Part shown: positions 51,950 through 59,176 of the stretch, in pieces
How the letters are laid out: the number at the start of each line of letters is the position of its first letter
Position numbering within the stretch: position 1 is the first letter of the stretch
Assembly (NCBI GenBank): GCA_022567305.1
Contig: JADFHF010000003.1
Span: 96,981-160,980 of the forward strand
Length of the DNA: 64,000 nucleotides
DNA from: Bacteroidota bacterium
Lineage (GTDB): Bacteria > Bacteroidota > Rhodothermia > Rhodothermales > UBA10348
Direction: 5' to 3'
Made by a program: the position numbers and the translations under genes
Notes under the pieces: model-generated
Seen by the model: the letters and a program-made list of their open reading frames with translations, nothing else
Told to the model about the DNA's origin: nothing
Databases searched by the model: none

Positions 51950-52080
51950 GGTTGTTCACGCGTTGATGTTTCTAAATCTATTCGAATGTCCAAATCCAGC
52001 CAATCGCCCGGTTCCGTGTTCGCCCAATGCCCGAAAAGTTCCAAACGGATTTCTCGAATAGCTGCGAGTTCATCGGCCAA
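51937..52080 (-). CDS. Possible 47-residue acidic small ORF
   Basis: A TTG at 52080 with GAGAG ahead of it opens a 47-codon frame whose stop overlaps the first codons of the CHMI-like gene by 13 bp. The peptide reads ADELAAIREIRLELFGHW early, then WLDLDIRIDLE, with regular helix and strand-like alternation. No ATG start is available, and no family is recognised. The overlap and codon pattern give modest support; it may also be a decayed end of another gene. Confidence 0.3.
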   Translation of the reverse strand: MADELAAIREIRLELFGHWANTEPGDWLDLDIRIDLETSTREQPCRI

Positions 52081-52103
52081 GAGCTCTCGACTTGCGAGAC
52101 AGT

Positions 52104-52490
52104 TTATTCCGTCTCCTCAGACGCGGCCTGCTTAGGAAGCTGTTTCCAACATCCTAGTACGCGACCGTCTGGATCTTCAAAAAGCATGAACGAGCCAACA
52201 CCTGGAACTTCCATTTCCGGAACGACCACTTTTCCTCCTGCCGCCTCGATTCGCTCTCGGTATGGCGCCAGGTCATCCACGTCGATATAGAGCGCCATAT
52301 CACCCGGCCAGGGACCTTTCTGGGGCGTCATAAACCCCCCGCCGATTCCATCGTCCGATTCCGTATCAACGAGGTGATAATTCATCTCCGGAATGAAGGT
52401 CACGTTCCAGTCAAAGACTTTAGAATAAAATTCTGAAAGCGCTTCCGTGTTTTCTGACCAAAGTTCCCAATGAACAACGGGTTGTCCCAT
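52104..52490 (-). CDS. VOC family protein (glyoxalase/bleomycin-resistance fold)
   Basis: It has 128 residues with the two beta-alpha-beta-beta-beta modules of the family: GQPVVHWELWSENTEALSEFYSKVFDWNVTF, then MALYIDVDDLAPYRERIEAAGGKVVVPEMEVPGVGSFMLFEDPDGRVLGCWK. The metal ligands usually used (His/Glu at the ends of these modules) appear as His6 and Glu8-type residues, but metal binding is not assured. Function unknown; family members are dioxygenases, isomerases or antibiotic-binding proteins. It lies 9 bp downstream of a DinB-like gene, same strand. Confidence 0.9.
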   Translation of the reverse strand: MGQPVVHWELWSENTEALSEFYSKVFDWNVTFIPEMNYHLVDTESDDGIGGGFMTPQKGPWPGDMALYIDVDDLAPYRERIEAAGGKVVVPEMEVPGVGSFMLFEDPDGRVLGCWKQLPKQAASEETE

Positions 52491-52499
52491 GATGATCTC

Positions 52500-53063
52500 C
52501 TACTTCTTTAACTCCAGTGAATTGGTTCTAATAATCTCCACCTTTTCGGGTACTGGAATCCCAGTATCGCCAAGGATATCGAAAATAATTTTTAAGTGAT
52601 GCTGCGTGTGAATGCAGGCGAAACGAACCCAAAGATCTGCTTTGAAATCACCCAAAATCTGATGGGGCACAACAGATTCTGAAGATTCTATTTCGTCTTT
52701 TCGGCGATATATTTCCTCCCATTGACTATGGGCCTGTTCGAGGTCAGCTGTGACACCCACACGACTCGACACCCCTTTGGGATGTACAAACTCCGGAGCC
52801 TGAGCTTTGCCGCGTGGGATGAATCCATTTTTTAGAATAAACGCGCCCATCTTGTTCGGCCCGGTGCTCTCCGTAACCGCGTCAGACATCAGGGCCTTCC
52901 TCACATTGGTTCCCATGGCCCGTAATGCGAGGGCGACATGCGCCACCTGATCACCAACACTCCACGATGAGATATTCTGATCGAGCGCGGAAAAGGTCTC
53001 GTCGTCTTCAACCAAAGAAAATAATGCAGCGAACTGCTGCTCGATCGTTTGAAAGTCATTCAC
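52500..53063 (-). CDS. DinB-like (DUF1569-type) four-helix protein
   Basis: It has 187 residues and starts MNDFQTIEQQFAALFSLVEDD. WSVGDQVAHVALALRAMGTNV supplies the first His of the DinB metal site, and RFACIHTQHHLKIIFDIL the other two, as in DinB/DUF1569 proteins. These probably bind a divalent metal and act on thiols. A second DinB family gene is at 40275-40793. It lies upstream of the VOC gene, with which it is probably transcribed. Confidence 0.82.
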   Translation of the reverse strand: MNDFQTIEQQFAALFSLVEDDETFSALDQNISSWSVGDQVAHVALALRAMGTNVRKALMSDAVTESTGPNKMGAFILKNGFIPRGKAQAPEFVHPKGVSSRVGVTADLEQAHSQWEEIYRRKDEIESSESVVPHQILGDFKADLWVRFACIHTQHHLKIIFDILGDTGIPVPEKVEIIRTNSLELKK

Positions 53064-53130
53064 GGCTTCGTCCGTCAGATTAAGATGATGCGGGCGCCAT
53101 CGGCCAAATGTTTCGGTGATGGTCTAGTTC

Positions 53131-53559
53131 CTATCTCGAATTGGAATTGTCGATATCAGCAGCGATGAGCCATCGCCCTGACTCGTCCTTGCGAAGTGCG
53201 AGAATAAATTTTCCAGTATCTCCCTTTCCAGGATCGTAATTGAAACCACCGATGATAAACCCGCTGGATCCAGAAATCTCGAAGGCCATGGCTCGGAGAT
53301 GCAGGCTCCCTCTTACGCCTGTGTACCGATCCGCAATGGCCTCGCGACCGCGAACCGGGGACCGATTGGACGACATGACGAATCCGTCTTCCGTAAACAG
53401 CGCTGCTAGACCCTGGGCGTCTCCACCTTGCCAGCCTGCTTCATAGTCCCGAAGCACTCGATCTAGCTCAGGAGGAAGTTCTATCGATGGAAGTTGATCT
53501 TGAGCGGCGGCAGGCTCAATCAGCAGGCAAGCGAATAGGATTAGAGACAGCTTTCTTAT
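53131..53559 (-). CDS. Secreted NTF2-like (SnoaL/DUF4440) protein with non-standard start
   Basis: The protein part recognisable as NTF2-like is LRDYEAGWQGGDAQGLAALFTEDGFVMSSN and later GGFNYDPGKGDTGKFILALRKDESGRWLIAADID. In the same frame upstream lies a convincing signal peptide (IRKLSLILFACLLIEPAAAQDQ) preceded by GAGGAG, but the codon where ATG is expected is ATA (53557-53559), and two stops lie just before. Either ATA serves as start or the start was lost by mutation. A GTG at 53457 would give a protein without signal. Confidence 0.7.
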   Translation of the reverse strand: MRKLSLILFACLLIEPAAAQDQLPSIELPPELDRVLRDYEAGWQGGDAQGLAALFTEDGFVMSSNRSPVRGREAIADRYTGVRGSLHLRAMAFEISGSSGFIIGGFNYDPGKGDTGKFILALRKDESGRWLIAADIDNSNSR

Positions 53560-53596
53560 GGCGATCGCTCCTCATTAAAAGACATGATAGCAGATG

Positions 53597-53983
53597 TTAC
53601 GTGGGAGACCAGTCGCGGGATGAGCCGTTTTCGCTCAATCGGGCGACTAGCTTCTTCGGAGCGATGGCTCGATAACTCTCGTCAAGCCATGACGCGATCA
53701 TATCGAGCGACACGTCCTCTTCCGGACCCACCCGCGCTGTTACCCATCCATGCTTCCCCAATCCATAATGTGTCGGCTCGGTGAACGGTAACCCGAGAGC
53801 AAGTTCGCCGGTTTGTGGCAACTTTACCGAGAAGGTCACGGCGGATGGTTCTTCTCCCAGAAACAGAAAAACTTTTTTGCGGACTTTGAATGCACGGTCT
53901 CCCCATGGAAATTCCTCGACGACGTCTGGATAACTGAGTGCCAGGACGCGAAGAAAATTTCGAATTGATTCGGAGGTTTTCAT
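53597..53983 (-). CDS. MmcQ/YjbR family protein
   Basis: It has 128 residues: LALSYPDVVEEFPWGDRAFKVRKKVFLFLG, then VTFSVKLPQTGELALGLPFTEPTHYGLGKHGWVTARVG and MIASWLDESYRAIAPKKLVARL. This is the YjbR pattern (CyaY-like fold, DNA-binding in MmcQ), including the conserved GLGKxGWV. The role is unknown. It lies 35 bp downstream of the DUF1801 gene on the same strand. Confidence 0.93.
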   Translation of the reverse strand: MKTSESIRNFLRVLALSYPDVVEEFPWGDRAFKVRKKVFLFLGEEPSAVTFSVKLPQTGELALGLPFTEPTHYGLGKHGWVTARVGPEEDVSLDMIASWLDESYRAIAPKKLVARLSENGSSRDWSPT

Positions 53984-54018
53984 TCGGTACCCAATTCGGG
54001 AAAGACGTAAGCGTCAAA

Positions 54019-54477
54019 TTACTTCCTGGTCTTGCGGACGGACATAACCTTTTTAACCCCGTCGACAAAGTCACTTGTAGTCATTGAACCGATCGTCTCT
54101 CCGATCAGCGGGAGCGGAAGGTTGTCCAACTTTCGGAAGCGTACGCAGGATTTCCCGACATCAAATCGCTTTCCTGTGGCTCGATATTTTTTCTCAAACG
54201 CGTCTCTCCGCTCATCGGACATGTAAATCCCGGTTAGATATACGGCCATGTGGTTCTTCTGTGATGCCAGTGCCGCATACATCAAGGGCTTGCCATTGTA
54301 CGTATCGGAACAGGTCTCCAGAGGAACCTCATACGTAATCATTCCCCAATTCATGACCTCTTCGATACCCTCGGGGAGGTTTTGAACGATTACATCTCGG
54401 ACTGCGGAAATGGATTCGCGACGATCGGCCGGTAAATCCGCGAGGTATTGATCGACGGTTTGTGCTTCTGATCTCAT
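54019..54477 (-). CDS. DUF1801 domain protein (YdhG-like, iron-chaperone fold)
   Basis: I start at MRSEAQTVDQYLADLP (54477); an earlier in-frame start two codons upstream is also possible. The 152 residues contain RESISAVRDVIVQNLPEGIEEVMNWGMITYEVPLE, KPLMYAALASQKNHMAVYLTGIYM and FDVGKSCVRFRKLDNLPLPLIGETIGSM, all typical of DUF1801. The fold resembles frataxin-like proteins, but the biochemical role is not established. It precedes the YjbR gene and follows the NDH-2 gene. Confidence 0.9.
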   Translation of the reverse strand: MRSEAQTVDQYLADLPADRRESISAVRDVIVQNLPEGIEEVMNWGMITYEVPLETCSDTYNGKPLMYAALASQKNHMAVYLTGIYMSDERRDAFEKKYRATGKRFDVGKSCVRFRKLDNLPLPLIGETIGSMTTSDFVDGVKKVMSVRKTRK

Positions 54478-54567
54478 TGGCAATTACGGCTCTGATTTGG
54501 ATTTCCAGTGACTGGCGAACGTTTCATATACCCGTTCTTTCGGAAAATCGCAAATGGAATCATCCAT

Positions 54568-55869
54568 TCATCGATTATCGTCCGACAACGTAGGAAGGTT
54601 TCGATACCGGTGCCGTCCCGTTATCAGTCGAGCGCCCCGTTGAAACGTCACGTAAGACCACGCCCATCCCGCCAGCACCCAGAGTCGATTCCGAAATCCG
54701 ATCAGGAAGAAAATGTGGATGGATAGCCACGCAATCCAGGCGAGAAAGCCGGAAAACCGGATCCTTTTAAATTGAGCCACAGCTGCAGCGCGACCGATGG
54801 TAGCGAGTGTGCCCTTGTCTTTGTATGCGAATGAGCGGGTCGTCTGGTTCCGAACGAGTTGTTCAATATTTCCGGCAGCGTGTACACCTTCCTGGATTGC
54901 CGCGGATGCAATGCCGGGAGTGATGCCATCTCCAAACTCTACTCGCGCAAGATCGCCTGAGACGAACGCATTCTGAAATCCAGGTACGGAAAGATCATGC
55001 TCAACCAAAACACGTCCAGCTCCGTCAAGCTCGACGTTCAGCGATCGGGCCAACGGGGAGGCTTCCACACCAGCAGCCCAGAGAACGGTGCGTGTCGCGA
55101 TGGAGTTCTCGCCCAGGATGACGCTCGACTCGGTAACATCGGAGACGAAAGCATTCGTTTTCACCTCCACGCCCAATTTTTCGAGCTGTCGCTCAGCTTT
55201 TTCGGATAGATCACGCGAGTAGCTGGGTAGAATCCTGTCTTTCCCTTCGATGAGTAATACGCTGACTTGTTTGGTGTCAATTCGCCTGAAATCTTTTGAA
55301 AGGGTTTGAAATCCAATTTCTGCAAGCGCTCCGGCTAATTCAACACCTGTCGGTCCTCCTCCAATCACGGTGAAGGTCAACCACTCTTGGTGTCGTTGTT
55401 CGTCGGATTCTCTTTCCGCCGCCTCGTAGGCCAAGAAGATACGCCGACGTATTTCCAGGGCGTCAGCAATCGTCTTCAGTCCTGGAGCATGCAAGGCCCA
55501 CTCACTATGTCCGAAATACGAGTGGGTCGCCCCGGTTGCCAGAAGTAAATAATCGTACATCAGCTCCCCGTTCGTCAGGATGATCTTCTGTTCATTGAGC
55601 TGCACGGATTCAGCCTGTCCGAGGAGCACCGTCACGTTTTGCTGTCGTCGAAGAGCTGCGCGAAGCGGGTAAGCGATGTCGCTTGGATTCAGGGTGGCTG
55701 TTGCAACCTGATAGAGGAGAGGCTGGAAGAGATGAAAGTTCTCTCTGTCGAGCAGAGTGATTCTTACGGGTACGCGTTTCAACGAACGCGCCGCATAGAG
55801 ACCTGCAAATCCGCCTCCTACGATGAGGACGTGTGGCAGGATTGAGTCGGATGATGAACGGTGAATCAC
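54568..55869 (-). CDS. FAD-dependent pyridine nucleotide oxidoreductase, NDH-2 type
   Basis: It has 433 residues. FAD binds at HVLIVGGGFAGLYAARSLKR (GxGxxG at 18-23); NADH binds at TFTVIGGGPTGVELAGALAEIG. AFVSGDLARVEFGDGITPG closes the FAD site. The C-terminus carries a membrane-associating segment, RIRFSGFLAWIAWLSIHIFFLIGFRNRLWVLAGWAWSYV, which fits type II NADH dehydrogenase on the inner membrane face, passing electrons from NADH to quinone without proton pumping. No other respiratory genes are next to it. Confidence 0.93.
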   Translation of the reverse strand: MIHRSSSDSILPHVLIVGGGFAGLYAARSLKRVPVRITLLDRENFHLFQPLLYQVATATLNPSDIAYPLRAALRRQQNVTVLLGQAESVQLNEQKIILTNGELMYDYLLLATGATHSYFGHSEWALHAPGLKTIADALEIRRRIFLAYEAAERESDEQRHQEWLTFTVIGGGPTGVELAGALAEIGFQTLSKDFRRIDTKQVSVLLIEGKDRILPSYSRDLSEKAERQLEKLGVEVKTNAFVSDVTESSVILGENSIATRTVLWAAGVEASPLARSLNVELDGAGRVLVEHDLSVPGFQNAFVSGDLARVEFGDGITPGIASAAIQEGVHAAGNIEQLVRNQTTRSFAYKDKGTLATIGRAAAVAQFKRIRFSGFLAWIAWLSIHIFFLIGFRNRLWVLAGWAWSYVTFQRGARLITGRHRYRNLPTLSDDNR

Positions 55870-55873
55870 CTAT

Positions 55874-56098
55874 CTAGCAGATACATTCAACAACACCCGT
55901 CGCCTGTACGGGCGGACAGGGTATCGTTGGGTACGAACGAAAAACAAAGCAGTCGCCGCCCGGCAGTTTGATCAACTCGCCGCATTTTCTGCAATCGAAA
56001 AATCGTTGAAAGGCGCTACTTGACATGGTTTCTATCATTTGGTGCTGACCATGTGGAAGCGTGAGCACTGACTGCAAAACAAGATTTTTGTCATTCAA
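55874..56098 (-). CDS. GDCCVxC-like small protein that has lost most conserved cysteines
   Basis: The start is uncertain; a TTG at 56098 gives 74 residues. The middle reads LQSVLTLPHGQHQMIETMSSSAFQRFFDCRKCGELIKLPGGDCFVFRSYPTIPCPPVQ-like, which lines up with the GDCCVxC family (lTCPhCgh..ETMP.dAC..FyeC..Cg..l.P.pGDCCVFCSYg..pCPPiQ). Here the first CPxC is LPHG, the DAC is SAF, and GDCCVFC is GDCFVFR; two later Cys survive. It could be a decaying paralogue or a variant with a different role. Confidence in the family is moderate. Confidence 0.5.
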   Translation of the reverse strand: MNDKNLVLQSVLTLPHGQHQMIETMSSSAFQRFFDCRKCGELIKLPGGDCFVFRSYPTIPCPPVQATGVVECIC

Positions 56099-56128
56099 GG
56101 CGCATTCCGGTGTGTTTACTGGCAATTC

Positions 56129-56660
56129 TCAAGGCAATCCCAGCGAATTGGTGTCAACCAAACGGCGAACAGATTTCCATTTTCGATGGAGGTCTTTTCG
56201 ACATTCAGACGTCCGGGCGACCTTCATCTCGATCCTGTCAAGACCCTCGGCAAAACCATTTTGAATTCGTTGTGTCGGTCGTGAACCCATATTTCTCAAA
56301 GAACGCTTCGGTATGCTGACTGGTTGCTACACGAAAGGCCTGAATTTCGTGGTTGTTCAAAACTTCGATCAAGCGGGCAGTCATCAGATACTCCCCAAGT
56401 CGTTTGCCATGTTGATCCGACGCAATTATTCCCCAGCATAGGTCGGCCGTGTCTCCTCGATCCCGAAAGCCATATCCACCACATCCGATGATCTGGCGAC
56501 CGTCTTCCAGTACCCAATAAGCATTCAAAGTATCGTCGATAAATTCCAGAAACTCTTCGCGTTCGGATGCGGCAAAAAAAGCCGGACTATTGCTGTCGAA
56601 GACGGCCCTGCAACCGTTCCGGTTGTTAGGGCTATATGATCGAAACGTCGCTTTCAGCAT
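56129..56660 (-). pseudogene. GNAT acetyltransferase, frameshifted near the C-terminus
   Basis: The start at 56660 (MLKATFRSYSPNN) opens a typical small GNAT: LEDGRQIIGCGGYGFRDRGDTADLCWGIIASDQHGKRLGEYLMTARLIEVL with the Q/RxxGxG/A motif QHGKRLG, then FFEKYGFTTDT. At about 56260, in an A-rich spot, the frame ends seven codons later, whereas the neighbouring frame goes on as NGFAEGLDRIEMKVARTSE, exactly the expected end (NGFAEGLDRxxM). Either a genuine one-base frameshift or an assembly error. Confidence 0.6.
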
Positions 56661-56753
56661 GCGAGAGGCCAATATCGAATCAGTGTATTTATTAAGTTCG
56701 CCGCCTAGTTGGGTGATTGCGAGAACGGATCACCTCAATTACCTTGACGCCCA

Positions 56754-57752
56754 ATGAAACTGCTCAGGTACATTCTGGTCATTCTGGCCGCAACGATTCT
56801 CGTTTTCATGCTGTGGAGAGAGTTTTTCGGGACATCTCCTCACGTCTCGGAGATTATCTCTGACCGTGTGGCAGAACAATCCCAGAACGATCCTGTCGCT
56901 ATTTCACTTCTCGGAACGCCACTCTACGCCCATGAGCCAATTGGCGAGTCGGGAGAGAGGATGCGTGTTCAACTGGCTGAAGCCATTACACAGCACGAGG
57001 CTGATCCAGAAGCGGTAGACGGCTTCGTCTGGCTCGGAAGAAGATTGGCCTATCTCGCTCGCTACACCGAGGCAATCGAAGTTTATTCTCAAGGGTTGGA
57101 TCTGCACGGGGACGAACCACATCTTTTGAGGCACCGAGGGCATCGCAATATCACGCTTCGAAAACTCGACGATGCCATTCTGGATTTTTCTCGGGCTGTG
57201 GCTGCGATAGCTGGTCAGCCAGACGAAGTTGAGCCGGATGGACAGCCCAACGATGCGGGTATTCCGACCAGTACACTTCAAACCAATATCTGGTATCACT
57301 ACGCCCTGGCTCATTATTTAAGGGGCGAGTTCGAAACGGCTGCAGAATTATTTCAAAACTGTCTGGATTTAGCCAAGAACGACGACATGCGTGTCGCAGC
57401 TGCTGATTGGTTGTACATGTCCCTACGTAGAGCCGGCATGGTTGACGAGGCGGATGCTGCCATTTCATTCGTAACGGAAGAAATGGACATTTTGGAGAAC
57501 CATGCCTATCACACGCGGCTCTTAATGTACCGAGGGCTGATTACAGAAGATTCGTTTGAACAACAGCTCACCGAAGACGAAGCGGGCCTGACGCGGGCTA
57601 CGTTGGGTTATGGATTTGGAAATTTGAGCCTGATGAACGGTGATACGCTAGCGGCCTTCGAAGTGTATCAACAGGTTCTGGATACTGAAATCTGGGCGGC
57701 GTTCGGTTTTATAGCTGCAGAGGCTGATTTGGCACGACTGCGACGGGAATAA
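56754..57752 (+). CDS. Membrane-anchored TPR protein
   Basis: It has 332 residues. An uncleaved N-terminal hydrophobic stretch (LLRYILVILAATILVFMLW) anchors it in the inner membrane. Then repeated tetratricopeptide-like helix pairs follow: AVDGFVWLGRRLAYLARYTEAIEVYSQGLDLHGDEPHLLRHRGHRNI, WYHYALAHYLRGEFETAAELFQNCLDLAKN and LTRATLGYGFGNLSLMNGDTLAAFEVYQQVL. It may organise a protein complex in the periplasm; the partners are unknown. It is convergent with the serine hydrolase gene. Confidence 0.85.
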   Translation: MKLLRYILVILAATILVFMLWREFFGTSPHVSEIISDRVAEQSQNDPVAISLLGTPLYAHEPIGESGERMRVQLAEAITQHEADPEAVDGFVWLGRRLAYLARYTEAIEVYSQGLDLHGDEPHLLRHRGHRNITLRKLDDAILDFSRAVAAIAGQPDEVEPDGQPNDAGIPTSTLQTNIWYHYALAHYLRGEFETAAELFQNCLDLAKNDDMRVAAADWLYMSLRRAGMVDEADAAISFVTEEMDILENHAYHTRLLMYRGLITEDSFEQQLTEDEAGLTRATLGYGFGNLSLMNGDTLAAFEVYQQVLDTEIWAAFGFIAAEADLARLRRE

Positions 57753-57942
57753 TCGATGGATCCACTATTGGCTTCGCGGTTGACCTGAATCTCATCCTGA
57801 ATGCTGATGAGAGCCGCTTCCGCTTCAAGCGGTTGGTTGCAGTAGTGGAGCTATCCGTTAGTTGCCAGCTCTTGGACGACACCCAGTACGACAAGAATGG
57901 CTTCGAGCACGATGGGAAAAGGACCAAGCCTTTTCTTAGTCG

Positions 57943-59136
57943 TCAGTCGTCAACAGACGATGCAGGGAGAATGCGATCCTGCAGAACCCGATAGGATGAT
58001 TTGTTGGCTCCCCCATGAATTCGCCACCCGTTGAAAATGACGACGATATCGTAGTCGGGGGCGACCATTACGAACTGACCGCCGTATCCGTTGCCGGCAA
58101 AAACGATGGCGCGACCATCCTCCTGAACCGGGATCCACCACTGGTAACCGTATCCGACCTGAGCCTGAGGACCAACTTGAGCAACCACCGGAGAAGTTGA
58201 CGCCTTGACCCACTCCTCCGAGATAATCTGTTCTCCATTCCAAACGCCATTCCGAAGAAATAGGTACCCGAATCGCGCCAGATCCTCTGTTTTCAGGTAC
58301 AAACCGCCCTCGGTATCGGCTTCTCCGTCGGGTGTAATCTTCCAGAAGAACTCGTCGATGCCTATGGGTTCGAAGAGCCGCTCGCGGGCCCACTCGTCCA
58401 TGCGCTTACCAGTGGCTACCCGCGCAATCTTTCCTATCAGGACGCTGGCACCGTCATTGTACTGATACCGCGTTCCGGGCTCGGCATCCATGGGCTGATC
58501 CAATACGTATTGGATCCATTCATCGCTGTTTTCCATGACGATCGTGCTGTGCGTAGAGTCCGTGTACCCTCCCGCTGTATTCCACTTGATTCCCGCGCGC
58601 ATGGTCAAAAAATCTTCGAGCGTAAGGGCTTGTTTGCGCTCGTCGGTTTGTTCGAATTCGTAGTCGTCGAAGAACGGTAACACGGGCACGCGAGGACCAT
58701 CAATCAGACCATCATCGATGGCAATCCCCAGAGCGGCGGACGTCACGCTTTTCGTCACCGACTGAAGCGAATGGAGCATCGTACCCTTGAGATAAGGATG
58801 CCAGTTTACATGATCATAATTGTACATATAGTCGGTTGTGTCGTATTGCACCATGATCGATTCGTAATCCTGCTCGAAGCGGTGGTCAGCGACTACCATT
58901 CCGTGCCGGATGACCATAAACGCATCAATCAGTCCGTATTCGCCCGTATTGATATCATTCACGATGGAGTCAATGACGGCAGGATCGATTCCTTCGGCTT
59001 CGGGCGTCGATGTAGGCCATGTATCTCCAGGCCACCCGTAGCCGTCTTCATTGACCGGCTGTGATTCGGCATCGCATCCCACGAAGAGAAAGCAAACGAC
59101 CAGTATGATTCCCAATTTGTGTCTGTAATTCAGCAT
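57943..59136 (-). CDS. Serine hydrolase lipoprotein (class C beta-lactamase fold)
   Basis: Start chosen at the ATG at 59136 because it gives a lipoprotein signal (MLNYRHKLGI ending LFVGC, Cys21). The S-x-x-K motif is SVTKS (Ser126, Lys129) and the Y-x-N motif is in TRYQYNDGASVLIGKIA. The C-terminal GNGYGGQFVMVAPDYDIVVIFNG replaces KTG. Sequence and the long loop before the nucleophile mark it as a paralogue of the secreted enzyme at 31400-32632, but this copy is membrane-anchored. It lies 40 bp downstream of the M20 gene on the same strand. Confidence 0.92.
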   Translation of the reverse strand: MLNYRHKLGIILVVCFLFVGCDAESQPVNEDGYGWPGDTWPTSTPEAEGIDPAVIDSIVNDINTGEYGLIDAFMVIRHGMVVADHRFEQDYESIMVQYDTTDYMYNYDHVNWHPYLKGTMLHSLQSVTKSVTSAALGIAIDDGLIDGPRVPVLPFFDDYEFEQTDERKQALTLEDFLTMRAGIKWNTAGGYTDSTHSTIVMENSDEWIQYVLDQPMDAEPGTRYQYNDGASVLIGKIARVATGKRMDEWARERLFEPIGIDEFFWKITPDGEADTEGGLYLKTEDLARFGYLFLRNGVWNGEQIISEEWVKASTSPVVAQVGPQAQVGYGYQWWIPVQEDGRAIVFAGNGYGGQFVMVAPDYDIVVIFNGWRIHGGANKSSYRVLQDRILPASSVDD

Positions 59137-59176
59137 GTCATGTTCTTCATTTAGTGACGTCGGTTGAGGGGCTATA

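Noticed and set aside
57753..57942. Plus-strand frame between the TPR and serine hydrolase genes with protein-like sequence (VDLNLILNADESRFRFKRL)
   Set aside because: It has no start codon, runs into the complement of the hydrolase gene and matches no family known to me. It may be a gene remnant, but I cannot support it as a feature.
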